A program made the position numbers and the translations under genes. Of a DNA stretch of 64,000 nucleotides, positions 25,671-61,756 are shown piece by piece. Positions within the stretch are counted from its first letter, which is position 1. Each line of letters begins with the position of its first letter. The stretch is from the NCBI RefSeq assembly GCF_964340395.1, contig NC_135560.1, positions 19,274,598 to 19,338,597 of the forward strand, in the 5' to 3' direction. This DNA comes from Glandiceps talaboti. Its lineage: Eukaryota; Hemichordata; Enteropneusta; Spengelidae. A model generated the notes under the pieces. It made no database searches, was not told where the DNA came from, and saw only the letters and a list, made by a program, of their open reading frames with translations.

Positions 25671-26027
25671 AAATCAATGCATGTAATATCAATTGAAGGA
25701 ATACATGCATATAAAGTCATTTTTGTATATTAATGGCTACTCTTTAATTTATGTTCTACAAAAACATGATTCATGTGCTATCATTTGAGCACTTATAAAT
25801 ACGATGTGTTCATATCTGTACTACTGGTACATTGGCTTCTATTATCAACTTTATGATTTTTATCAAAACTTAACTTTCATATATGAAAACAAAGCCTTTA
25901 TTTCTAACACTAAAACACAAATCAAAACTATGGCATTACCATTAGTAACACTATTATGTACTAAATATATTAATTATTAAAAACACTGTTTGCAAGTGTA
26001 AAACTATACAAGAAAATCTGACACCAT

Positions 26028-26640
26028 GAAGTCTGGATGAAATGATAACTTTTCACTGGGATGATATGAGTAAAATGTCATGACAACCACAATGCTAATT
26101 CTGGATGAAGTGATGACTTTTCACTGGGATGAGATGAGTAAATGTCATGACAACCACAATGCTATGAGATGAGTAAATGTCATGACAACCATAATGCTAA
26201 TTCTGGATGAAGTGATGACTTTTCACTGGGATGAGATGAGTAAATGTCATGACAACCACAATGCTATGAGATGAGTAAATGTCATGACAACCACAATGCT
26301 AATTCTGGATGAAGTGATGACTTTTCACTGGGATGAGATGAATAAAATGTCATGACAACCACAATGCTAATTCTGGATGAAGTGATGACTTCACTGGGAT
26401 GAGATGAATAAAATGTCATGACAACCACAATGCTAATTCTGGGTGAAGTGATGACTTCTCACTGGGATGAGATGAATAAAACGTCATGACAACCACAATG
26501 CTAATTTTGGATGAAGTGATGACTTCTCACTGGGATGAAATGAATAAAACGTCATGACAACCACAATGCTATGAGATGAGTAAATGTCATGACAACCACA
26601 ATGCTAATTTTGAATGAAGTGATCAGTTTTCATTGGGATG
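26028..26640. repeat. 67-bp minisatellite with interspersed 35-bp partial units
   Basis: The full unit contains CTGGATGAAGTGATGACTTT, CACTGGGATGAGATGAGTAA and GTCATGACAACCACAATGC. CTGGATGAAG starts near 26101, 26203, 26305, 26373 and 26439. The spacing is therefore 102 or about 67 bp, because some units are followed by an extra 35-bp piece, ATGAGATGAGTAAATGTC plus ATGACAACCACAATGCT. It lies downstream of the AF9/ENL stop. Confidence 0.92.
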
Positions 26641-27226
26641 ACATCAACAAAATATTTGCAATAATGCCTTAGTCTCGGTAACTAGTTTGAAAATATAAAT
26701 GCACCAAAATTTTTGAGTTTCTTTGATACTCACATATTTTGTGTTTCACTTTCTAAGGAATGCTTCATTTTCATCTGGTATCTATTTTATCCCTTTTTTC
26801 TACTTCAATAAAATAAAATAAAATAATATTGTTAATTGTATTTGTACTGAGACTTTTGGTAGATTCCTATCAACTGTGACTTTGTCTTTGGTAAAACTGA
26901 AGGCTTTCGAGAAGGAAATATTTCCCTGTTGTCATGGAAACCATGATTGCAGATTGTGATAGGAATTCAACTTGTAATGAGTTTTATTACTGTAAGAGAT
27001 AATTTACTTGTAACTATACTTTTATATCCAGTTCTGCTGACCTGATACCTTTTAACGGCCGAAGTTACAAGTTTTGAAACTTTCCCCAAGTTATTTTGTT
27101 GAGAATATCCTATTTCCATTTTGTTTTTCACATCTAGGGTTTCTGTAAAGGGTTGAAAGGGAACAAAACCTGTCTACCAAGATATTTTTTCCATGTACCC
27201 TATGAAACTGGGAAAGTGTTTCAAGA

Positions 27227-27232
27227 TTTATT
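27227..27232 (-). terminator. Candidate polyadenylation signal, AF9/ENL
   Basis: TTTATT on the + strand is AATAAA on the coding strand, about 860 bp after the stop codon. Other candidates exist further on. Confidence 0.25.
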
Positions 27233-28094
27233 TCTGTCTTGTTTTGAGGTTATAATACCCCAAAACATAGTCACAAGTGAAAGTACTTGAAAGCTTGTCT
27301 TTGAAAGACTCGGTGCAAAGAAAATGAATGACAAATTTTCTTTAGCCAATAAGTTGACTCAAAGTATTCTGTAAAATGTAAAACTACCTTTCTCAATTCT
27401 ATAAATAAACCCCCCCCCCCCCCCACTAGTGAATCCGATGACCTGACTTTGCAAATACATGAAACACTGGTTGATTCCATTTTACATGAACTTGATATGG
27501 ATGTTATATCTATTCTTTAACTATATGAAGTGACATAAAACACAATGAATACGATGGAATGCATGGTCTGGAGACAACCATCAAAAATCTGTCTTTCCTA
27601 GTTACATTCTGACTGGACTGCCCTACACTACAATGTGACACATATATTGTAAGTCATAGTTTAAGTTTACTTATAATATCTTTGTATGTGATCAAAGACA
27701 GTGTGATAATAGTTGCACCTTGGCTTGCATAATACGGTATATGCAATCACATCAGAAAGACATCACCTGAAAAAAACAACTTATCTGGATTGACAGGAAA
27801 TACATGTAATTTCAACATCAAAAATGTACTAGCACAATACATGTGAATGTATGAAAACATAAATTGATGAAACTTACTGAATGAATATAATCTTTGAGAT
27901 AAAGTATGTGTTTTGTATCAAAACAATTACTTCCTGGCTCTTTCTATATACTTTACATATACTTCAAATGTGACAATGTTACACATAGTGTAACACTTGC
28001 ATTCACCATTTATATCAATATAAAAATCTTGCAAAAATACCTTTTGTCTGGTAGCTTGGCAGTTCAAAACATATAAAGAATAATGTGTTAAGAG

Positions 28095-40980
<12,886 letters not shown>

Positions 40981-41024
40981 TTTGCCGGTGGAAAACCATA
41001 CAAAATCCCCCGTTTTAGAGTCGT

Positions 41025-41048
41025 TTACATTGAGGTTGTCTGAGCCAT
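41025..41048 (-). CDS. Possible uORF in AF9/ENL leader
   Basis: ATG at 41048-41046 opens an 8-codon frame (MAQTTSM, stop), out of frame with the main start at 40980. It matters only if transcription starts upstream of 41048. Its start context is weak (C at -3, G at +4). Confidence 0.3.
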   Translation of the reverse strand: MAQTTSM

Positions 41049-41334
41049 CCGTAAGTCGAAGTAAATAGGTCAAGTCGAACTCTTCAGCTTAGTGTAAAAT
41101 AATACGATGGCTGGTACTACTGTTGCCCTAGTTTTCTTTTTTCATTCGATGCTAAGACTGATTACCCGGACATTCATGTTATTATTTCCATTGTTATTTG
41201 ACATCGTTTGAATGATAAAACAATGGACAATGAGGTTTTGTCGATGTGTTTTGTCGATGTATTTAATGACAAGCCATGAAATATTTGATCGTACACTAAC
41301 AAAGCCATGTGTGAGGCACTTACATCGAAGGCTG

Positions 41335-41346
41335 TGATTGGTCAGT
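41335..41346 (-). promoter_or_regulatory. CCAAT box upstream of AF9/ENL
   Basis: + strand GTGATTGGTCAG, coding strand CTGACCAATCAC. It has the NF-Y consensus core CCAATCA and lies about 360 bp upstream of the ATG. Confidence 0.5.
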
Positions 41347-41579
41347 TCACAGCTCCTATGCTGATACATGCTGACGCTGAACGATGCAATGCCTATCTTT
41401 TTCTGAACCAAAGCTACACAATTGAACCTAGCTCTGGATTCACTTCGAGGCGTATATATCACATGCACGCCAAAGCACTATTGTCAATCAATCTTTATTA
41501 CACTACACACACTACCAGAGAGTGTGGTATGGTACAAATTTTGAAAAACAAAATGAAATATAAAAGGTTAACAATGGAA

Positions 41580-42180
41580 ATATTAAAATTACAATTCTGG
41601 AACAATATAATTCTTTTAGATTTGTGCGCCTTACATGAAAATAACAAGTGAAACTCATCTATTTCATTATTATTGCATCTGTGACAAATTCTTTCATTTA
41701 AAGGTAATCTTGGTTTTTCTTTTTCTTCCTATGTCTGTACCCAAATTATGATCACTTAAATCTAAATTTTGACAAATTTCTACGTAGTATAACTTCTAAT
41801 GCATTACTTAAGTAGTCTTCAAACTTAAATTTATTCTTGAAAATTCTATAAGTATGCAATTTGTTACCACTTCCATCTTTCCTTGTATCATTGAATAAAT
41901 TTGTTGTTCTCCATGCAATTTCTGATAATTTCTACCTTATTTTCTTGTTTAACTGATGATATGCATGATTTAACGCTGAATGATTTGAACAGTTTGGTAT
42001 GATTGTAACTTCCTAAATTCTGATGAACAAAATTTGCTCAGGGTGAATTTATATAAGTACTTACTTTAAGTACCTTTTTCAGAACGTGATTACTTGGCAA
42101 ACTATATAATCTACAGAAGTATGTCTATTCTTTCTAAAACTAAATTGGTAGGGACAGAAAAAATTATTATTAGGTGTAGC
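41580..42180 (-). mobile_element. Non-LTR retrotransposon (LINE) C-terminal fragment
   Basis: The - strand reads NLFNDTRKDGSGNKLHTYR, IFKNKFKFEDYLSNALEV, NLSKFRFSDHNLG, and LPLNERICHRCNNNEIDEFH then LLFSCK, across at least one frame change. This is the same C-terminal LINE region (C-x2-C, E/D-x-H-x-L-x3-C) seen at 30765, but on the other strand and from a different subfamily. It lies upstream of AF9/ENL. The open frame at 41307-41651 on the other strand overlaps it and is not a gene. Confidence 0.75.
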
Positions 42181-42694
42181 CTGAATCTAAGATATAGTGA
42201 GACCGCTGTCAGCAACTGTCAGTACTCGCTCGGTCAGCATATGTCATTATTATATTTTCCTTTCTTATGCTAATTAGTCTCTCAAGAGCCAATCAGAGAG
42301 CACTTTGTAAGTGTCACATCATCTCAACAAGATGTTACTGATTGGTGGCGCTATAGTAGCTCATTTATCTTAGCTGCAGTGATTTGTACATGTATTTTTA
42401 TCACAAGTTTGCCAGTGGATGGCCTTTGAAATAATACTCTATTCATTGACGGTGCTAACAAGATAAATAAATCAGTCTATTTAAATAAAATATCAGATGT
42501 GATATTAAACACATTTGAAAGTATCACACTTGATACACAGACAGTCGGTAAAATATATAACAAGTTCATCTTTGAAGTTCATGTTTATTTGGTGTACCTG
42601 CATGGATGTATTTATAGCCATGACAATATTAATACGCGTTCAGGCGTATTTATATTTACACACATAAAAAGGTTTGCACATGATTTAAAAACGT

Positions 42695-42726
42695 TCATTC
42701 ATTCATTCATTCATTCATTCATTCAC
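42695..42726. repeat. CATT tetranucleotide repeat
   Basis: About seven CATT units. Confidence 0.85.
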
Positions 42727-43219
42727 CCAACTTATTGACCCAGCATCCATGACATCAGATTGTATCAGAAAAATCATTGTTACAGAGCTTTATTCCAGGT
42801 CATGAACTCTGACCTCTGACCTTTGACCAGCCACTTTATCCTGTACACATATCCATAAAAGCAAACTTCCCTTTACTTCATAAAATAATCACAAAAGCAT
42901 ATGATTTATCTCCAATAATATTGTTTTATTTACTTAGTATAACATAATACATATAATTAATTTTGGAAATGTCATATTTAAGCTAATATTTGAAATTCTA
43001 CAGCAGTCTTTGTCATGGTCTGATTGCAAAATAAGGCAATCCAAAAGCCTTCCTCACAACTGCCTCTTTACAGAAGACTTGAAATAGCAAAGTTACAGAC
43101 TATGGAACAAAATAAGATAATAAAATAAAATAAAATAAAATTTGGACTATGACACTTCCTGACTTTACAGATTCTAAAATTGTTACGCATGATGAGTTTG
43201 ATAACAAAAACTTAACTCT

Positions 43220-43267
<48 letters not shown>

Positions 43268-43408
43268 AGTATATGGGCATACACTAATGTATTGTTATGG
43301 CAATAAACCCAGCTTTCATATTTGTATGTATGTATGTATGTATGTATGTATGTATGTATGTATGTATGTATGTATGTATGTATGTATGTATGTATGTATG
43401 TATGTATG

Positions 43409-43443
<35 letters not shown>

Positions 43444-43480
43444 GTGTGTATGTACATGTATGTATGTATGTATGTATGTA

Positions 43481-43532
<52 letters not shown>
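43220..43532. repeat. Compound GT and ATGT microsatellite
   Basis: GT run (43222-43266), a 55-bp unique stretch, an ATGT run of about 20 units, a GT run, mixed ATGT, and a final long GT run to 43532. The 168-codon open frame is low complexity only. Confidence 0.97.
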
Positions 43533-43534
<2 letters not shown>

Positions 43535-45526
43535 GAAAGGAGTGAATGGTGTACACTCATGTGTTGTTATGGTAACAAACATTACATATTCAGACATACT
43601 AGTACATGAAACAAAATACAGGACCAAGTCCATTCAAACAATGACAGGCAAATGATAGAGAAACAATAAGAGAATGTTGTGAATCTTCCCATGACTAACT
43701 TATTACCCTATTTCAACTTGTACAATATGAAGTCATTTGCTGTATTGCAGTGTTCAGTTGATCAGTTCTACTAATCGCATTTGAATTTCAAATATATGAC
43801 ACTCCTTATATAGAGTAAAAATGGCATCAAAGTATCAATTCACTTCATTAATATTCACGCTTATACAAATTTATGCTAATAAACATCAATCTATTTGGCT
43901 TGTTGGAACACTCTCAAAAATATAATCTCTAGTTCACAACAGCCAAATATCTCGACACATAATTGAATGTGAAGCACATTTGACGAAGTATGTCGCCCTC
44001 TATAGTCCATATAAAACAATTCTTTCTTTTTGTTTTATTTTTAAAGTGCGCAATACATGTAGTTATTTTTTACAATGAACAAATAACATGGTACACGACA
44101 AGACTATTGGAAGCTTTAGTAGGACGCTGAAATTGATGTGATAGAAATGCCACCATGCACACAGATTTAAAGACACCATTACAAAAGAATGTTGACATGA
44201 AAATATAACTTTTGAAAGGACAGTGATTACCTTGCCCAAGTATGGTTTCAAGATTTTAGTACAATTGCATATTGCATACAGAATGACGACTCACAGGAAA
44301 ATTTCCCTGTATTGATATGTTTCTCCGACTGCATCAAACTGTATGTAGAAACTTACTTGCAGCAAAGGCATAGAGAAATTGTGATATTATTACATTTAAT
44401 GCCTTACAGCGGTAGTATGAAGGGGATACAATAACTTGTTTACAGTATTGACTGTGGTTCCAATAGATAGATGGTGTCTCCTTAGCTTCTGATACTATCA
44501 ATTCAAACCCACAAAAACTAATCAGAATACTTACATGTAAAGTACATGTAAACTATGTAGGAGTCAAGGTTCAAAGGTCACCATTGTCAACTATGTACAT
44601 TGCAGTTTAACATGTGCATTTACATAATGACTTCATTTCATTTGAATAATCAGTCTAATGTATGTAATCACTCCTCACTGTGACCAATCAGCATATGGGA
44701 ATATTTTCTAATGACAACATGTACTTGATGTGTGACTATATCACAAGCTGAGAAGATGACAGTTATTAGAGTCACAGTCAGTGCCGTACATAGGTTAGAG
44801 ATACAGATATAGAATTGACATACGACAACAAACAAGAGAATAGTGATAGCATTTGAACATAATACATGGCTAGATCATAAAGTAGATCAGTTTTAAAGGA
44901 GTGTCAGTAAACTCAAATTAATCTTGTCTTGTTTCACAATAGTGGTGTTAGTGTCGACTACACTGTGTTATTTGTATGTAGTCTAATATATACTATATAT
45001 ACTTCACTTGCCTGTCTGAATATCATTTATTTATGGAAAACATGCTATCAGGAAACTGAGACAGACACAAACTCAATCTATTGTTGTTGCATGTGGTAGA
45101 CTTCACAAGTGAGTAATAGCAGTGCCTTGATTATGTAGATATTAATCACCCTGTGATCAAAGCAGTGTGTAAACACTGAAGGAGGTTTAATGTGTGACCA
45201 CTTGAGGAAAACTTGCTATCAGAGATGCCACCCTAATAATTACATCAACATGTCAGAATAATAGTTTGAATTTGTGTCTGGGTTAGCTTCCCAATAATCA
45301 ACCTGTCACTGATCTGTCACTGTCGCATCTGCCTGCCTGTCCGTACATGTGTTTGTTTGTTTGTTTGCCTATCTGCACCTCAATAGGTATGGCCACTCAG
45401 CCTGTCAGGCAATCTGGTTTACTTGCCTACCTGTCAGTCTGTTTCTTAATTTGCTATGTAACAATTCATCCACCAATCTGTCTGATTCTTCCTGCTTGCC
45501 AGACTAAAGTTAGGTCTGTCTGTATG

Positions 45527-45532
45527 TCTGTA

Positions 45533-45580
<48 letters not shown>
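45527..45580. repeat. CTGT tetranucleotide repeat
   Basis: About 12 units, preceded by looser CTGT/TTTG-rich sequence from 45300. Confidence 0.9.
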
Positions 45581-46914
45581 AAGAGTTGGAGAGAAACAGT
45601 CTATACTTCCAAACACTGCCTGGATGACAGAGTCTGTAAGTTTTTTTCTATATTTTTTCTTTTTATATTGAAACACATTAAGGTGGCCTTTGAATTTTTA
45701 GTTTCTCGTCATATCTTAAAGAGGATAGGTTGGTCAAAACTGTTAAAAGTGTAAAAAGTAAGCATGATGTGTACATGTTGGTGATGTTTTCAATTCATAG
45801 TCATACTTTTAACAGTCTGGATACCATAGAAATGACAGAATCTATCAAACCATTTGTTTTTATGTCCCCAATTTCATCAATGAATAATATTTTTCACCCA
45901 GATATGTATTTACGGGGTCACCATCAGTGACATTGGGATTTTTTCCTAATCCTGCCATAGAGGGCATTAATTTATTTTATTATTTCACTGGATTGAAGCA
46001 AAGGTCATTTGGGTTTATGAAAAACATAGAAATAAAACATGTTGCCTTCTGAATGATATTTTGATATTCATTCACACTTAACAAGTCTTCAAAAGACCAG
46101 CAAAGACATTATACATTCTGTTGTGGACAAAAAGTTTAAGTACTTGCATATATCTCCTACTGAAAAAGATACAGAAATAATTTCAAAAGCTTTCTGTTAA
46201 ATACAATAGATTACTCGGAAAGACTACCATTCCAAATTCCAAATTTTAAAACAAATAACTGATAAAGTTCTATTTTGTGTGTGTTTTATTTGTAAAACAC
46301 TCTTGACAGTTAACTTTATTGTTAGTTATCTTTTGCCATTTTTGTGCAAATCAGACCACATTTTGAATGTTGTACCTGATACACTTTTGATTCATAGAAA
46401 CCCTACCTGTCTAACATCAAATTTTGAAAAATGAAATCATGGCAGTAAAAATAAACATGTACTCTTGGCCTTTCACAAGCTACCATCTAAAAAATAGTAA
46501 GTTTCTCTCAAAGTCCATTGCCATTAATTGTATCTGTGCCTCGATACACCTGTATATTAACAGAACAAGCAATCAAAAATAGGAATTTTTGAAAATTGTT
46601 TTCTCTCACCTGCCACATGGTGAAGATAATAAAGTTCCTAAAAATAAGTACGAAAGCAAATTTTAAAAATGAAAATCTTACAATTATTTAGTGTTCAGTC
46701 TGAACATATCATTTTGTATTTCATGGAATGATTTATCACCTTTCTTGATATAGGAATACAAAACATAATAAAAATTACTCATTTGGAACCAGAACTATCT
46801 CTCGTTGCTGTCTGACGATAATATTCAGTTTTTAAAGTAACTGAACACAGACACAATTGCCCTCAATTCAGGTCAAGGTTCAGATCTTACAACAGTAATG
46901 AAAAGCAAGAAAGA

Positions 46915-47530
46915 CTTCAAATCAGTCCTTGACCACGGTCTATAGTTCAATTTTCACATCTGTTCTGCATCACGGTTTCCTTGCTAGATCTGCAATCAAC
47001 CTTGGACTATTTCTGCTATGTTGTTTTAGTTGATTTTAGATCTGCAATCTACCATGGTCCATAGTTCAAATTTATGCTCTGTTTTGTTAGCTGAATGTTA
47101 GATCTGCAATCTACCATGGTCTATAGTTCAAATTTACGCTCTGTTTTGCTAGCTGAATTTTAGATCTGCAATCTACCATGGTCTATAGTTCAATTTTCAC
47201 ATCTGTTCTGCATCACGATTTCCTTGCTAGATCTGCAATCAACCTTGGACTATTTCTACTATGTTGTTTTAGTTGATTTTAGATCTGCAATCTACCATGG
47301 TCCATAGTTCAAATTTACGCTCTGTTTTGCTAGCTGAATTTTAGATCTGCAATCTACCATGGTCTATAGTTCAAATTTACGCTCTGTTTTGCTAGTTGAT
47401 TGTTAAATCTGCAATCTACCATGGTCTATTGTTCAAATTACAGATCTAATGTATGTATCATGGTAGACTGGCTGTTTTTTAGATTTTGCAGTCCATAAGG
47501 GTCTACAGTTCAAATTACAGATCTACTCTG
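46915..47530. repeat. About 61-bp minisatellite with 243-bp higher-order repeat
   Basis: About ten monomers share TTTTAGATCTGCAATCTACC, ATGGTCTATAGTTCAA and CTCTGTTTTGCTAG. Variants carrying TTGCTAGATCTGCAATCAAC, CTTGGACTATTTC recur at 46981 and 47224, 243 bp apart, so blocks of four monomers were duplicated together. It lies about 0.9 kb past the ARNT stop. Confidence 0.93.
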
Positions 47531-47694
47531 AACCTGGTGTGTCGGTTGATTTTACATCATTCTGTGTTTTATAACAAGTCACCACTTTTCAATAAATGAG
47601 AGTGTAATAAGATGATATGAGTTTAGATGCCGTAACTATTCTAAACAATCAAAGGAATAAAATATTAGCCCTTTACATAACAAGAGCATAAAAA

Positions 47695-47700
47695 TTTATT
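47695..47700 (-). terminator. Candidate polyadenylation signal, ARNT
   Basis: AATAAA on the coding strand, about 690 bp after the stop codon. If used, the CCAAT-bearing repeat at 47810-48115 lies in the ARNT 3'UTR. Confidence 0.3.
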
Positions 47701-47809
47701 TTCTTTCTTTCTGAATAATTATTAAAAACTCAAAGATTCAATAATAAAATATGCACATTGATACTGGAAATAACAATGCTATATAATAGTTTTCATATCA
47801 TTTTGAATG

Positions 47810-48115
47810 TCATTGAACCAATCATAAATATGTTGTGATATAACCATGTTTCTGATTGGCCAAATGTAACAATCCCTTGTTTCTGATTGGCCACTTTGAA
47901 GCTGTACTGTAACTGATTGGCTGATTTAAACAATCGCTCACTTCTGATTGGCCACATTGAAACTGTACCATAACTGACCGACTGATTTGAACAAACCCCC
48001 AATTCTGATTGACCATATTGAGCTGGGTCATAACTGATTGGCTGTTTTAAACCATTTCTCATATCTGATTGGCCACATTCAAACTGAGTCATAACTGAAT
48101 GACAGGTTTAAAGAT
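47810..48115. repeat. About 60-bp repeat of TCTGATTGGCCA and AACTGATTGGCTG
   Basis: Five units of about 60 bp, each with two half-units holding ATTGG (for example near 47851, 47882, 47911, 47943, 48032, 48063). One half-unit has lost it (CTGACCGACTG). It lies directly downstream of the ARNT stop. Confidence 0.9.
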
Positions 48116-48382
48116 ATAAGTTGATTTTGATTAGCTGTACAGATAATTAACGCAACAGTGATTTTGCTTGTTTGGTGAAAAAGACTGACATAACAGATTT
48201 GACAAGGTTCTATCAAATAAATGGGGGGGCCTAGACACTGTGTACTAACTCACACAAATCTACAATCTTACTTGAAACATTCAATGTGCTCCTGAAAAAA
48301 CGGAACAACAATACATTAGAACAGAACAGTTCAATGATAGAAGAGGCAAGAAGATTTGAAGGGGAAGAAAAAAAGTCCATTT

Positions 48383-60862
<12,480 letters not shown>

Positions 60863-61719
60863 CTGCAAAATGTTAATCAAATAAAAAAAAATTAATAAAT
60901 AAATAGCTATTCCTTGCTTAGGAATAAATACATAAACAGGTCATGGCAACTCAAATAGAACTATAAAAGAAAAGGCAAATAGAAATAAGATAATTATCAC
61001 AAAACCATTTTATTGAATTTGTTACTTTTCCAAAACCTTTACTTTTAGGGTGACAACGTTAACGAACTTTACTTCTTAGTCTAGTTCACAAATACAACAT
61101 AAAACATACACAGACAAGACTGACTTTATCAAATATTACAACTTTACTCTCACACTATTGAGATTCAAATTCATTCTCAGCTAACGCATTCCTCAATATG
61201 CCTAATCTATTTCAAATTTTCTTTGTCTTTCAGAAACTGCTATGTAAATTCACTGCTAGATTTTCAAACTCGTGTCCATTTTCCTGTAGTATGTTTTGAT
61301 GGAATATTTTACAAGGTTGATTGGCTATGTTAATGTAAATTGTGATGGCGTCCTAAGTTTTGAAGGTCTTAATACACAGTGACATGATGTGAATGCATGC
61401 TTTTTATAACTGTAGTCATTACGTGACTACATACAACTTCAAGGTTACTAATGATGATGTCTCTGCCAACAAATGTAATGAAGGAACAATGGATAATGTA
61501 TGCAAGGTCATCCCTTAGGACACATACCATTAGAATTAAATGATCTTGTTAATTATGCATGTACAATATGTATATATGTGTCTGCATGTATATTGTATGT
61601 ATATATGTGTATGTGTGTATGTGTGTATGTATGTATGTATGTATGTATGTATGTATGTATGTATGTATGTATGTATGTATGTATGTGTGTATGTGTGTAT
61701 GTGTGTATGTGTGTATGTA

Positions 61720-61756
<37 letters not shown>

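Larger units (their letters stand above)
18013..28094. other. Convergent intergenic/3'UTR region
   Basis: The exchanger (+) and the AF9/ENL gene (-) end toward each other here. Apart from the listed repeats and the retroelement piece, I see AT-rich non-coding DNA. The 141-codon open frame at 21403-21828 has cysteine- and aromatic-rich composition but no recognisable domain and no splice support. C tracts occur at about 23279, 23965 and 27411. A polypurine, G-rich block lies at 25420-25670. Confidence 0.7.
42181..46900. other. Intergenic DNA between AF9/ENL promoter and ARNT 3' end
   Basis: No gene recognised. Contents are the CATT and GT/ATGT microsatellites, a cluster of nuclear-receptor half-sites at 42797-42829, a DR1-type site at 44567-44580, and a CTGT run at 45527-45580. 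The rest is AT-rich sequence without a coding signal. Confidence 0.65.

Noticed and set aside
41307-41651. 114-codon open frame upstream of AF9/ENL on the + strand
   Set aside because: It overlaps the CpG-rich promoter and a LINE fragment read on the other strand, and shows no similarity to a known protein.
43149-43655. 168-codon open frame on the + strand and several on the - strand
   Set aside because: They consist of Cys-Val, Met-Tyr-Val-Cys or Thr-His repeats translated from the GT/ATGT microsatellite.
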